DNA from: Gordonia insulae
Lineage (GTDB): Bacteria; Actinomycetota; Actinomycetes; Mycobacteriales; Mycobacteriaceae
Assembly (NCBI RefSeq): GCF_003855095.1
Contig: NZ_CP033972.1
Coordinates: forward strand, 2,046,001-2,110,000
Direction of reading: 5' to 3'
DNA length: 64,000 bases
The first letter of the stretch is position 1; each line of letters opens with the position of its first letter. A model generated the notes under the pieces. The model did no database searches. It had not been told where the DNA came from and saw only the letters and a program-made list of their open reading frames with translations. The translations under genes were made by a program, and so were the position numbers. Below, piece after piece: positions 8,929-17,792 of this stretch.

Positions 8929-9089
8929 GTGCCAACTCTGCGTCGTGCCACCTGAAGGAGTGCTGAAAGCCGGCCCATGACAAACACTGTCATGCGTTCG
9001 CACGACGTCTTACGATGAGGGACCAGCAGGTGCGATCGTCAGGTCCGGCAAGGGGTCCCGGGCAGACGTCGCACCGGCAAGGAGTTGTG

Positions 9090-10556
9090 ATGTCTGGGTT
9101 GACTGCGCTGTCCGGTGCGCGAGTTCTGTTCCGGCGCCGCCAGGGTGTGCGGGTGCGATCGACGATCGTCGGTACATGCCTGATCGCCATCGCCCTGGTG
9201 ATCGGTGCGACCGCGATGCTGTTCATGCTGTATCGGGCGGACAACCGCTCGATGTACGAATCGACCAGCTATCGCGCCTACGAGATCGCGTCGATGATCC
9301 GCGACGGCGGCGTCGAGTCGATCCCGCCGGAAGAACTCATGGTGGGAACCGGCGTCGACATCATCCAGGTGATCGATGGCGACGGCCGGATCGTCGCGTC
9401 ATCCCCCGGAGCACCCGGTGTGCCCGTCACCGGCGAACGGCCCGCGACCTGGACGTCGGCGTCGATCGAGGGGCCGATGGTGCCGGGCACCGACGACGAC
9501 TATTGCGGCACGATCGCCGGGACCAAGTTCGGCGACGCCCGGTTCACCGTGGTTGCCGCCATCTCCGCCGGCCCGTACCGGCAGAGCCTGTTCAACACCG
9601 CGTTGTTGCTCGCGATCGAGTTGCCGATCCTGGTGATCCTGTCCGGATTCGCCATCTACTACTTCGTCGGCCGCGCCCTGCGTCCGGTCGGGAAGATCAC
9701 CGAGCAGGTCAACATGATCACCAGTTCTGATCTGTCCCTTCGAGTTCCGGTACCCAGCACCGACGACGAGGTGACCCGCCTGGCGTCGACGATGAACGCG
9801 ATGCTCACCAGGCTCGAGCAGGGGCACGAGGCACAGTTGCGATTTGTCGGGGACGCGTCGCACGAGATGCGCAGCCCGCTGACGACCGTCGTCGGCATCC
9901 TCGACCTCGCGGACGACACCGACTCGGCAATCGATCTCCCCACGGTGCGGACCATCCTGCTCCCCGAGGCCCGCCGCATGCAGAACATGGTCGACGACCT
10001 GCTGCTCCTCGCCCGCGCCGACGAGCGCGGCGTGCCATTGCGTGTGGAGGACGTCGACCTCGACGACATCGTCGCCGCCGAGGCGCACCGCCTGCGTTCA
10101 CTCGGACTGGCCCGGGTGGAGTCCACCATCACGCCGATCCGCATCGCCGGCGATCGCGACAAACTGGCTCGCGCCGTGCGCAACCTCGCCGAGAACGCGG
10201 TCCGCTACGCGCAGTCGACGATCCGGCTCGACATGCGTCTCGACACCGAGGGGATGGCGACGATCCTGGTGACCGACGACGGACCCGGCATCCCCGAGGA
10301 CCAACGCGCACTGGTCTTCCGGCGATTCACCCGACTCGACGTCGACCGACGCAACCGCGAGGGCTCCGGACTGGGGCTGTCGATCGTCGCGGAGATCGTC
10401 CGCGCGCACGGCGGCAGCGTCGCCACCGCCGACCCGCCCGCGGGTTTCGCACACGGCATCACCTTTGTCATCTCCCTGCCGACCACAGTGACGACGCCCG
10501 GCGCCCCGGCCGACGGTGCGCGCAGTATTCCTGTCGCCGTGCCACCGGCGCCCTGA
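9090..10556 (+). CDS. Sensor histidine kinase
   Basis: A 488-residue membrane kinase. The ATG at 9090 has AAGGAG five bases upstream; the GTG at 9087 is equivalent. TM1 is at about residues 26-48, an extracytoplasmic sensor domain of about 120 residues follows, TM2 is at about 170-193, then HAMP. The dimerisation domain has DASHEMRSPL with phosphoacceptor His258. The ATPase domain has NLAENAVRYA, DDGPGIP and GSGLGLSIV. All catalytic boxes are intact. It diverges from the ThDP operon and converges on the response-regulator gene, whose stop is 36 bp beyond its own. It probably phosphorylates that regulator; the signal is unknown. Confidence 0.93.
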   Translation: MSGLTALSGARVLFRRRQGVRVRSTIVGTCLIAIALVIGATAMLFMLYRADNRSMYESTSYRAYEIASMIRDGGVESIPPEELMVGTGVDIIQVIDGDGRIVASSPGAPGVPVTGERPATWTSASIEGPMVPGTDDDYCGTIAGTKFGDARFTVVAAISAGPYRQSLFNTALLLAIELPILVILSGFAIYYFVGRALRPVGKITEQVNMITSSDLSLRVPVPSTDDEVTRLASTMNAMLTRLEQGHEAQLRFVGDASHEMRSPLTTVVGILDLADDTDSAIDLPTVRTILLPEARRMQNMVDDLLLLARADERGVPLRVEDVDLDDIVAAEAHRLRSLGLARVESTITPIRIAGDRDKLARAVRNLAENAVRYAQSTIRLDMRLDTEGMATILVTDDGPGIPEDQRALVFRRFTRLDVDRRNREGSGLGLSIVAEIVRAHGGSVATADPPAGFAHGITFVISLPTTVTTPGAPADGARSIPVAVPPAP

Positions 10557-10592
10557 GTAGCATCCGCGGCCGGGCGCGACCATCGTTGCGAC

Positions 10593-11258
10593 TCAGCCGA
10601 TCCGGTACCCCGCACCGCGTACGGTCTCGATGCTGCGGATGCCGAACGGTACATCCACCCGCTTGCGCAGGTAGCCGACGTAGACCTCGACGATGTTGGG
10701 ATCGCCCTCGAAGTTGTCGTCCCACACCGAATGCAGGATGTCGGCCTTGGAGACGACGGTGCCCGCATTGCGGATCAGATACTCGAGGACGGCGAACTCG
10801 CGCGGTGTCAGGCTGATCTCGGTGTCCCCGCGCCGCACGGCATGTTCGGCCGGATCGAGGACGAGATCACCCGCCGTCAGCAATGCCGGCCGCTCGGGCG
10901 CGCCGCGCCGCAGCAGTGCGCGGAGCCGGGCCTTGAGCACGACGACGGAGAACGGCTTGACGAGGTAGTCGTCGGCACCGTAGTCGAGCGCCTCGGCCTC
11001 GTCGTATTCGCCGTCCTTCGCGGTCAGCATCAGCACCGGCGCCCAGATGCTGCGTTCACGGAGTTGTTTGAGGACCTGGTAGCCGTTGAGTCCCGGCATC
11101 ATGATGTCGAGCACGATGACGTCGAAATGGCCTTCGGTGGCGCGCCACAGCCCGTCGACCCCGTCGTGGGCCACCGTCACCGCCCACCCGTCACTGACGA
11201 GCATCCGTCGGACGGTTTCCGCGGCGCGGGTGTCGTCGTCGACCACGAGCGCATGCAC
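10593..11258 (-). CDS. OmpR/PhoB-family response regulator
   Basis: A 221-residue two-domain regulator. The receiver has the acidic pocket VVDDD at the N-terminus, phosphoacceptor Asp51 in VIVLDIMMPG, and the switch lysine in LVKPFS. The C-terminal winged helix contains LTPREFAVLEYLI and VYVGYLRKRVDVPFG, ending VRGAGYRIG. The ATG at 11258 lies six bases after the stop of the Fpg-like gene, so it is probably co-transcribed with that glycosylase rather than with its kinase. The kinase gene is on the opposite strand and ends 36 bp away, an unusual tail-to-tail layout for a partner pair. Confidence 0.93.
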   Translation of the reverse strand: MHALVVDDDTRAAETVRRMLVSDGWAVTVAHDGVDGLWRATEGHFDVIVLDIMMPGLNGYQVLKQLRERSIWAPVLMLTAKDGEYDEAEALDYGADDYLVKPFSVVVLKARLRALLRRGAPERPALLTAGDLVLDPAEHAVRRGDTEISLTPREFAVLEYLIRNAGTVVSKADILHSVWDDNFEGDPNIVEVYVGYLRKRVDVPFGIRSIETVRGAGYRIG

Positions 11259-11264
11259 GCCGGC

Positions 11265-12152
11265 TCACTTCAGCAATCGCGACATCCGGCGGTCGGCCAA
11301 TACCTTCCCACCGGTCTGACAGGTCGGGCAGTACTGAAAGGACCGATCCGAGAACGACACCTCCCGGATGGTGTCCCCGCAGACGGGACACGGCAGACCG
11401 GTGCGCGCATGCACCTGCAGGCCGGTGCGCTTCTCCGACTTCAATCGGGCCACCGTCTGGCCCTCGAGGCGAACGATCGCATCGGCGAGGACCGAGTGCA
11501 CCGCGTCGTAGAGCGTGTCCACCTGCGCGTCGGTGAGTGATCCGGCGGAGGCGAACGGCGACATCCGCGCGGTGTGCAGGATCTCGTCGGAGTAGGCGTT
11601 CCCGACACCGGCGATGGTCCGCTGGTCGGTCAGGACATTCTTGATCCGACTCGTGGTGCCGGCCAGGATCGCACCGAACTCCTCGCGCGTGCACGCCAAC
11701 ACATCGGGGCCGAGTGACGCGATACGGTCGACGTCGCCGACGTCGCGGACCACCCAGACCGCCAGTCGCTTCTGTGTACCTGCCTCGGTGACGTCGAAGC
11801 CCTCACCGGGCAGACCGCAGTGCACCCGGATGGCGATCGGCCCCTTGCCACCGGGTCGCGGCGGGGTCTGCGAGAGCTGCTCGCTCCACCGCAGCCACCC
11901 CGCGCGGGACAGGTGGATCACCAGGCTGATCACCGGGTCGGCGGTGGAGTCGGGGCCCGGCACGGTGCGGATCACCAGGTACTTCCCGATCCGGCCGACC
12001 GACTCGATCACCCGGCCGACCAGCGCCGTGTACGGCGGATCCGCGGTCTTGAGCACCGCCAACGACGCCACGTCGACCCGACGGATCGGGAATCCGGCGG
12101 CTCGACCGTCGACATAATCCGCGATCGCCGCCACCTCAGGAAGCTCAGGCAT
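11265..12152 (-). CDS. Fpg/Nei-family DNA glycosylase/AP lyase
   Basis: A 295-residue base-excision repair glycosylase. The mature N-terminus PELPEVAAIADYV supplies the catalytic proline and glutamate of the family. The helix-two-turn-helix region includes IAGVGNAYSDEILHTARMSPF. The C-terminal zinc finger is CPVCGDTIREVSF plus YCPTCQ, with all four cysteines present. The length is normal. An Fpg-like gene (Rv0944) also neighbours the SDR/pgi cluster of M. tuberculosis. Its start is 25 bp from the divergent cysQ-like gene, and its stop is six bases before the response regulator, suggesting a repair gene and regulator in one transcript. Confidence 0.9.
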   Translation of the reverse strand: MPELPEVAAIADYVDGRAAGFPIRRVDVASLAVLKTADPPYTALVGRVIESVGRIGKYLVIRTVPGPDSTADPVISLVIHLSRAGWLRWSEQLSQTPPRPGGKGPIAIRVHCGLPGEGFDVTEAGTQKRLAVWVVRDVGDVDRIASLGPDVLACTREEFGAILAGTTSRIKNVLTDQRTIAGVGNAYSDEILHTARMSPFASAGSLTDAQVDTLYDAVHSVLADAIVRLEGQTVARLKSEKRTGLQVHARTGLPCPVCGDTIREVSFSDRSFQYCPTCQTGGKVLADRRMSRLLK

Positions 12153-12177
12153 GACTCCAGTGTGCTCTAGTAAGAGG

Positions 12178-12918
12178 ATGATCTCGCGCCTTTCCGATGC
12201 CGACCTCGCGGCGCGCATCGCCGAGGGCGCGGGCGAGATCCTGGTCGGTGTCCGCCATGGCGACCTGCTGACCGGACGCCACCTCGGAGATCTCGGCGAC
12301 GCCATGGCCCAGGCGTGGATCTCCAATGTGATCGTCCGGCACCGTCCGCACGATGCGGTGCTGTCGGAAGAAGGCGCCGACATCGGCGACCGGGCCTCCG
12401 CCGAGCGGGTCTGGATCATCGACCCGCTCGACGGCACCCGAGAGTTCGCCTCCGGAACCGCGGATTGGGCCGTGCACGTGGCATTGACCGAGGCCGGTCG
12501 GGTGACGACGGCGGCGGTGTCCCTGCCTGCGGTCGGTGAGGTGTTCCGCTCCGACACCGTGAAGCCACCCGCCGGAGCCCTCACCGGCCGGATGGCGGCC
12601 TCACGCTACGGCGGTTCGTACGAGAGCGCGTGGGTGTCACGCCGACTGTCGCTGAACATGATCGGCATCGGTTCCGCGGGAGCCAAGGCGATGGCGGTCG
12701 TACGTGGCGACGTCGATGCGTACGTCCACGCGGGCGGTCAGTACGAGTGGGACAACTGTGCACCGGTCGGTGTCGCGCTCGCCGCCGATCTGCACTGCAG
12801 CCGCCTCGACGGCTCGCCCATCGTGTACAACCAGCCCCAGCCTTACATGCCCGATTTCGTCATCTGCCGCAAGGAGATCCGCGACGACCTGCTCGCCGCG
12901 CTCGACGAGGTCTGGTGA
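12178..12918 (+). CDS. cysQ: Inositol-monophosphatase superfamily phosphatase, CysQ-like
   Basis: A 246-residue Mg-dependent phosphatase probably acting on 3'-phosphoadenosine 5'-phosphate in sulfate assimilation. Metal-site motifs are LSEEGAD, IIDPLDGTREFASG (the superfamily signature) and the C-terminal YEWDNCAPVGVALAADL. The GTREF variant of the signature favours CysQ over inositol monophosphatase (usually GTxNF). ATG 12178 with the preceding TAAGAGG is chosen; an upstream ATG at 12151 would overlap the divergent glycosylase start. No other sulfur genes are adjacent, so the substrate is inferred from the signature. Confidence 0.85.
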   Translation: MISRLSDADLAARIAEGAGEILVGVRHGDLLTGRHLGDLGDAMAQAWISNVIVRHRPHDAVLSEEGADIGDRASAERVWIIDPLDGTREFASGTADWAVHVALTEAGRVTTAAVSLPAVGEVFRSDTVKPPAGALTGRMAASRYGGSYESAWVSRRLSLNMIGIGSAGAKAMAVVRGDVDAYVHAGGQYEWDNCAPVGVALAADLHCSRLDGSPIVYNQPQPYMPDFVICRKEIRDDLLAALDEVW

Positions 12919-12974
12919 TCGCCGCCCGTGCGCCGCGTGCCGTGCGCAGTCGGCCCGGTGGCCGGGCGTCAGGG

Positions 12975-13730
12975 TCAGCGCTTGCGCAGCAGATAGATGT
13001 CCATAATCCAACCGATCCGCTCGCGCGCCTCGGCGCGGACGGCCGCGATCCGGTCGCCCACGTCGGCGACCCGGCCGCTGATCAGGATCTCGTCGTCCGT
13101 GCCGACGTATGCGCCCCACCAGATGTGGTCGTCGGGATCGGCGGTTCGACGGAATGCGAGGTCACCGTCGAGCATCACGATCTGGTTCGAGTCGGCACCG
13201 GCGGGGGTGTCGGGCAACCTGCGTCCGGTGGTGATGTGGATCGGTTCGCCGATCCGGTTGGCCGCGATGCGATGGGCGGCGGTCAGCGCACTGGCACTGG
13301 TCACTCCCGGGATCACCTCGACGTCCAGGGACATCGCGGAGTGTGCGGTCAGGTCGTCGACGATGCGCAGCGTGCTGTCGTAGAGTGCGGGATCCCCCCA
13401 GACCAGGAACGCAGCGACCCCGCCATCGGGCACCTCGTGGGTGAGGACGTCGGTGAAGAGCGCGGCGCGAGCGGCATGCCACCGACGGACCTCGGCGTCG
13501 TAATCCGCCGGGGAGCGGTCGCGAGGCGGGTCGACGACCTCGATGACCCGGTGCCCCTCGGCCGCGTGGCGCGACAGGATGTCTCGCCGCATCGCATTGA
13601 GCGAGTGCTTGTCGCCGCCTTTGTCCAGCACCAGGAACGCGTCGACGTCGGCGAGCGCATCGATGGCCTCGAGGGTGATCTGACGAGGGTTCCCCGGGCC
13701 TATCCCGATGACGCGCAGGGTGATCCGCAT
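12975..13730 (-). CDS. cobF: Precorrin-6A synthase (deacetylating)
   Basis: A 251-residue S-adenosylmethionine-dependent C-1 methyltransferase of aerobic cobalamin synthesis. The N-terminus MRITLRVIGIGPGNPRQITLE is the tetrapyrrole-methylase glycine loop. Other landmarks are VWGDPALYDSTLRI and VEVIPGVTSASALTAAHRI, and the C-terminal IGWIMDIYLLRKR is typical of CobF. Length and order match the family. It stands alone here without other cob genes. Its start is seven bases after the stop of the SDR gene on the same strand, so both are probably co-transcribed, although the SDR has no known role in B12 synthesis. Confidence 0.92.
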   Translation of the reverse strand: MRITLRVIGIGPGNPRQITLEAIDALADVDAFLVLDKGGDKHSLNAMRRDILSRHAAEGHRVIEVVDPPRDRSPADYDAEVRRWHAARAALFTDVLTHEVPDGGVAAFLVWGDPALYDSTLRIVDDLTAHSAMSLDVEVIPGVTSASALTAAHRIAANRIGEPIHITTGRRLPDTPAGADSNQIVMLDGDLAFRRTADPDDHIWWGAYVGTDDEILISGRVADVGDRIAAVRAEARERIGWIMDIYLLRKR

Positions 13731-13737
13731 GGGCCGA

Positions 13738-14559
13738 TCAGATCCGTACCCGAGGCAGTCCATGTTTGCGCGCGGTCAGGTCGAGGACCAGCTGACGCGG
13801 GGCGAGACGGCGCAGAGCGAAGACGATCCCGGCCTGATTTCCCTTGGCGTAGAACGGCTTCGGATGCTCGAGAAGTGCAGCGTCGACGATGACACCGGCC
13901 ATGGTGGGTGCGTCGATACCGGCGTCCTCGTTCTTGCGGGTGGCGGCCGCGAGGGTCTCGTATTCTGCCCGATAGGGCGAAGCGTCGCCGATGTGAATGC
14001 TGCGCCGGTCACCGATACCGGTCGCGATGGTGCCCGGCTCCACCGAGATCATCCTGATGCCGTATGGCGCAACCTCCCGCCGGGTGGCCAGCGCAAAGGC
14101 CTTCAGTGCGGATTTGGTTGCCGCATAGTTGGATCGGAACGCCACCGGGAAACTCGAGAGCATCGAGCCGACCATCACGACGGTTCCACTGCGCCGCTCA
14201 CGCATGCCCGGCAGCACCGCCTTGGTGAGCGCCACCGGCCCGAAGACGTTGGTGGCGAACAGATTCTCGATGGCCTCCATCGGTGTGTCCTCGAGCGCGC
14301 CGGCCTGGCTCTCACCGGCATTGTTGATCAGGATGTCGATGACGCCGACCTTGGCGGCGCACTCGATCGCACTCTGGTAGTCGGCGTTGTCGAGTCGCAC
14401 ATAGTGCACGCCCGGGACCGGTCGGGTCACCGCATCCGGCCGACGACTGGTGCCGTACACCGTATGTCCGCGTTCGACGAACTGCCGGGCGACCTCGGCG
14501 CCGATCCCGCTCGACGCCCCGGTGACCAGGACGACCTTCGATGCTGCTGCTTGTGCCAC
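13738..14559 (-). CDS. Short-chain dehydrogenase/reductase
   Basis: A 273-residue classical SDR. Motifs are VTGASSGIGAEVARQF (nucleotide fold), YVRLDNAD (adenine contact), ILINNAGES, the catalytic Ser region VMVGSMLSSFP and YAATKSALK. The RRPDA sequence after the second strand provides basic residues that favour NADP(H). The C-terminus is long and basic (RRLAPRQLVLDLTARKHG), as in SDRs annotated near retinol/steroid-type dehydrogenases, but the substrate cannot be told. It is followed after seven bases by cobF. The ATG at 14559 has no competing upstream start. Confidence 0.88.
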   Translation of the reverse strand: MAQAAASKVVLVTGASSGIGAEVARQFVERGHTVYGTSRRPDAVTRPVPGVHYVRLDNADYQSAIECAAKVGVIDILINNAGESQAGALEDTPMEAIENLFATNVFGPVALTKAVLPGMRERRSGTVVMVGSMLSSFPVAFRSNYAATKSALKAFALATRREVAPYGIRMISVEPGTIATGIGDRRSIHIGDASPYRAEYETLAAATRKNEDAGIDAPTMAGVIVDAALLEHPKPFYAKGNQAGIVFALRRLAPRQLVLDLTARKHGLPRVRI

Positions 14560-14630
14560 GCCACCACCGTATCCTGCCCGGCCCCACCCCCGGCCCCGGG
14601 CCGGACGGCCCGAGGGATGATCCGGTCCGA

Positions 14631-15614
14631 TCAGTCGGACTCGGCCCGCGCGAAGTGGGCGGCCTCGGCGGCGGACGTCGAGGCGAACCAGATCTGCGGC
14701 GTGACCTCGGCAAACGACGACACATCGGGCGGGTAGTACAGGCCGGCGTCTGCGCTCGCCTTGATCGGATAGCCGTCGGGGGGTTCGTGGGGATCGTCGA
14801 GGGCCAGATGCGCCCCGATCGGAACAGGTACGGCCTCACCAGCCTTGAGGTACGTGCCGACTCCGTCGCCGACATGCACCGGCTCCGCGGCGACCGCTGC
14901 GTCGACCTCCGCCTTGAGGGTGCTCAGATCGAGCACCTCGGTGGGACTGTCGTCGAACGGCCGGACCGCGGGAAACCCTGCGGCAGCATCGGTCTCCGCA
15001 TCCGACTCGGCCTCTGCCTCACCCGCATCCCCGGCGGCGACGGTCTCGCCCGCGCTCACGTCGGGGTCGAGCTCGCCCGGTACGGCCTCGGACGCACCGG
15101 CATCGGCATCGGCCGTCGACACCGATCCCTGCCGGGCCTGCATCGCCGCGCCGGCCGCTGCGGCACCGGCCGTGGCAGCGGCGGATGTCCCGGCTGTGGA
15201 GGTCTTCAGGGCATCGCCGCCGGCCGGTGCGTCGACGGCGCCTACGTCGGGCGTGATGCCTGCATCTGCCGCAGCGTCGATCTGCGTGGGCTCATCGGGT
15301 GTCATCTCGTCCGGTGTCGTCCCGTCCGGCGTGGGCTCCGTCGGCAGAGCGACCTCCCGCACACCGTCGGCGGACGTATCGGGCCGTGGCATGCGCGCCC
15401 TTCGGAACAGCCAGATGAGCAGCAATCCGACGATGATCAGCAGGAACGGGATCAGCAGCCACCACCAGTCCGAACCCTCGGTATCACCGTCCTGCGCGAT
15501 GTCGAGCGGGGCGGCGACAGCATGCGGCACCACCGGTGTCGCGGCCCCTACGGCCACGACGAACCCGAGTGCCAGACCCCCGGCCCGCATCTTCTGTGTC
15601 TTCGATGTAGTCAT
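14631..15614 (-). CDS. Membrane-anchored protein with acidic Ala-rich linker and sunset-like domain
   Basis: A 327-residue protein. It has a Sec-type signal (about residues 9-36, cleavable after AVAA), a tryptophan-led transmembrane helix at about 49-68 (WWWLLIPFLLIIVGLLLIWLF), and a basic stop-transfer RRAR. A Thr/Pro/Asp/Ala-rich acidic linker of about 170 residues follows. The C-terminal 75 residues contain DGYPIKASADAGLYYPP and EVTPQIWFASTSAAEAAHF. That pattern (YPIKxxxxxxLYYxP ... IWFxSxxxAxxAxF) matches the sunset domain found at the C-termini of actinobacterial envelope proteins such as ArfC-type proteins. Function unknown; the linker probably spans periplasm or cytoplasm. Confidence 0.72.
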   Translation of the reverse strand: MTTSKTQKMRAGGLALGFVVAVGAATPVVPHAVAAPLDIAQDGDTEGSDWWWLLIPFLLIIVGLLLIWLFRRARMPRPDTSADGVREVALPTEPTPDGTTPDEMTPDEPTQIDAAADAGITPDVGAVDAPAGGDALKTSTAGTSAAATAGAAAAGAAMQARQGSVSTADADAGASEAVPGELDPDVSAGETVAAGDAGEAEAESDAETDAAAGFPAVRPFDDSPTEVLDLSTLKAEVDAAVAAEPVHVGDGVGTYLKAGEAVPVPIGAHLALDDPHEPPDGYPIKASADAGLYYPPDVSSFAEVTPQIWFASTSAAEAAHFARAESD

Positions 15615-15914
15615 GCCACCGTGACCTCGTTGCGATCAATTGGGTGGAGGAATCCGCCCAAAATACCAATTTGCCTCAATATGGCAGATAACATACGCCA
15701 TTTCGCAAAAGTGTCGCGAAACCGTGTGGCCTGCATTCGGATCGGTATCACCCCGTGCCCAGCCGCAGGTAGTCGGGCCGTCGAGGTCAATTCATCGCTG
15801 CAAACGAGGGATTCGTTCTCTCGCATCGCAATTGTCGTCCCAATGCGTGCGAGGGTCTGCGGCAAGAGTTCGCTATACCGCAATCCGCCGGCGGAGGACG
15901 GCAGGTTGTGAGGG
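15615..15914. other. 300-bp intergenic region without a convincing gene
   Basis: This stretch lies between the sunset-domain gene and the tRNA gene and is less GC-rich than its surroundings. Small open frames here have no recognisable product. An inverted repeat TTTCGC (15701-15706) with GCGAAA (15716-15721) is the only structure seen. It probably holds the promoter of the minus-strand membrane-protein gene. Confidence 0.5.
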
Positions 15915-15987
15915 TGCCCCAGGCAGGATTCGAACCTGCGACCCTTCCTTTAGGAGAGGAATGCTCTATCCCCTGAGCTACTGAGGC
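15915..15987 (-). tRNA. tRNA-Arg (CCT)
   Basis: Reading the minus strand from 15987, the 7-bp acceptor GCCTCAG pairs with CTGGGGC (one G-T pair). It is followed by TA, a D arm with GCTC/GAGC, an anticodon stem TTCCT/AGGAA closing the loop CTCCTAA with anticodon CCT, a variable region, and a T arm GCAGG/CCTGC around TTCGAAT. Length is 73 nt to the discriminator A. The next bases are CCC, so the 3' CCA is not encoded and must be added by tRNA nucleotidyltransferase. Confidence 0.95.
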
Positions 15988-16198
15988 GCTGACCGGGCCG
16001 TCACGCGACGATTCGGCCAGTCGGGAGTCTACGGCACACCGCCGAGGCCGCATCCGACGTGGTTTGACGTCGGCGCACGTAACAGGGCTCACTGGAAGGA
16101 TCGGTGCACGTGGCATCGGCGATCCGTAGGCTGGCCGACGACGGCTGTCGCCGCTGAACGCACACCGCACAGCTGTTGTCGACGAGGACGAGGGAGTC

Positions 16199-16933
16199 AT
16201 GGCGAAGAAGCAGGGAACACCGATTGTCGATCCGCGGGAGGCCGAGAAGCGCCGGTCCCTCCTGATCAAGATCGGCGCAGCCGTCGTGCTGATCGCACTC
16301 GCCGTCGGTGTCGGCGTCTGGGTGGTCCAGTCGAACAAGTCCGCCACGGGCTCGTCCGCGCAGGTCACCGTCGCCACCGACAACGCCTATCGCATCACCG
16401 CCGCACCGGACGGAACCGAACCTCCGGTCACCGTCACCGTGGTGGAGGACTTCCAGTGTCCCGCCTGCCGCGCCTTCGAATCCTCGTTCGGTGATGCACT
16501 CGGACAGTTACGCGCCAATCCGAAGGTCGCCGTCGACTATCAACCGATCGCGTTCCTGGACAAGATGTCGAGCACCGAGTACTCCACGCGGTCGGCCAAC
16601 GCGTCCGCGTGCGTCGCCCAGGCCACCGCCGGCGACGGCAACTTCGACGTCTGGCTGAAGTTCCACAACCTGCTCTACGCCAACCAGCCCGAAGAAGGCG
16701 GAGCCGGCCTCACCGACGACCAACTCAACGACTACGCCACGCAGGCCGGGGCACCGAATGTCCGGCAGTGCATCGACGACCGTCAGTTCGGCGATTTCGT
16801 CCAGGACACCACCCAGCAGGCACAGCAGTCCGGCGTGACCGCGACACCCACGGTAAAGATCAACGGTGAGCCGCATCAACTCACGACGCCCGACGCGCTC
16901 CTGCAGGCCGTCGAGCAGGCTGCCCAGAATTGA
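16199..16933 (+). CDS. Membrane-anchored DsbA-family thiol oxidoreductase
   Basis: A 244-residue extracytoplasmic thioredoxin-fold protein (Rv2969c-like). A basic cytoplasmic head is followed by one transmembrane helix at about residues 23-46, then a thioredoxin/DsbA domain with the redox motif FQCPACRAFESS. The cis-proline loop is VTATPTVKINGE. Two further cysteines (SACVAQ, RQCIDD) could form a structural disulfide. ATG 16199 has a good GAGGGAG Shine-Dalgarno. It is followed 25 bp later by a VKOR-family gene, the usual actinobacterial partner that reoxidises DsbA, so the pair probably makes disulfides in exported proteins. Confidence 0.92.
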   Translation: MAKKQGTPIVDPREAEKRRSLLIKIGAAVVLIALAVGVGVWVVQSNKSATGSSAQVTVATDNAYRITAAPDGTEPPVTVTVVEDFQCPACRAFESSFGDALGQLRANPKVAVDYQPIAFLDKMSSTEYSTRSANASACVAQATAGDGNFDVWLKFHNLLYANQPEEGGAGLTDDQLNDYATQAGAPNVRQCIDDRQFGDFVQDTTQQAQQSGVTATPTVKINGEPHQLTTPDALLQAVEQAAQN

Positions 16934-16958
16934 TCCACCGGCAGGAAGCACCGTCGCC

Positions 16959-17624
16959 ATGACCGCCAGTCCCAACGTCGACCCGACCGCCGAAGACCCG
17001 GCCGGTGGCGATGACATCTCGAGTCGGCCCGACGGCCGGCGCGGAAGTTGGCTCACCACACTGCCCGACGTCGGTGTGGCCACCTCGATCACCCTCTTCA
17101 TCACGGGGATCATCGGTCTCGTCGCCTCGGCAACGCTGACGGTGGAGCGCTTCCATCTGCTGACCGATCCGGGTTACCGGCCGAGCTGCAGCATCAATCC
17201 GATCATCTCGTGCGGATCGGTGATGGTGAAGCCGCAAGCCGCGATCTTCGGGTTCCCCAACCCGCTCATCGGCATCGCCGCGTTCTCCGTCATCGTGGTC
17301 ACCGGTGTGATCGCGACTGCTCGCATCTCACTGCCCCGCTGGTACTGGCTCGGTCAGAGTATCGCCACCGCAGCGGGATTCGTGATGATCAACTGGCTGG
17401 CCTTCCAGAGCCTGTACCGCATCCACGCACTGTGCCCCTACTGCATGGTGGTCTGGACCGTCACGCCGATCATCCTGATCATCAGCATCGGGCGCCTCGT
17501 CGACGACACCCGCCGCGGGCACGAGATCCGGTCATGGCTCTGGGTTCTGCTACCCGTCTGGTACGCCGTCGTCATCGTCGCGATCGGCGCCGAGTTCTGG
17601 GATTACTGGTCCACCCTGATCTGA
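16959..17624 (+). CDS. Vitamin K epoxide reductase (VKOR) family protein
   Basis: A 221-residue polytopic membrane protein that reoxidises DsbA-type enzymes using quinone. After a polar 40-residue head come about five hydrophobic helices. The loop cysteine pair is in SCSINPIISCGSVM and the quinone-proximal active-site pair is CPYC in HALCPYCMVVW. All four essential cysteines are present. ATG 16959 follows an AGGAAG ribosome binding site and lies 25 bp after the DsbA-like gene, so the two form an operon. Confidence 0.93.
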   Translation: MTASPNVDPTAEDPAGGDDISSRPDGRRGSWLTTLPDVGVATSITLFITGIIGLVASATLTVERFHLLTDPGYRPSCSINPIISCGSVMVKPQAAIFGFPNPLIGIAAFSVIVVTGVIATARISLPRWYWLGQSIATAAGFVMINWLAFQSLYRIHALCPYCMVVWTVTPIILIISIGRLVDDTRRGHEIRSWLWVLLPVWYAVVIVAIGAEFWDYWSTLI

Positions 17625-17792
17625 CTTGTTGTGGCGGACCGGCTTCGGTGAACCCTGGTGTGACACCCGTCACGCCAACCGCATGAGCGACACCCGAAAA
17701 AGCGCTGCCACCAGCCATTTTGAGGTTCTTGCCAGGAACGGTGCATACACTGCCTGGCGCGAAGAACTAGGAGCCGATCACCCGGGGGTGTT

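Noticed and set aside
15611..15883. Small 90-codon gene between the membrane protein and the tRNA
   Set aside because: No ribosome binding site, no recognisable product and unusual composition for a gene here.
14541..15911. Plus-strand frame of about 456 codons across the sunset-domain gene
   Set aside because: The minus-strand product has signal peptide, membrane helix and a recognisable C-terminal domain; the plus-strand product is low complexity.
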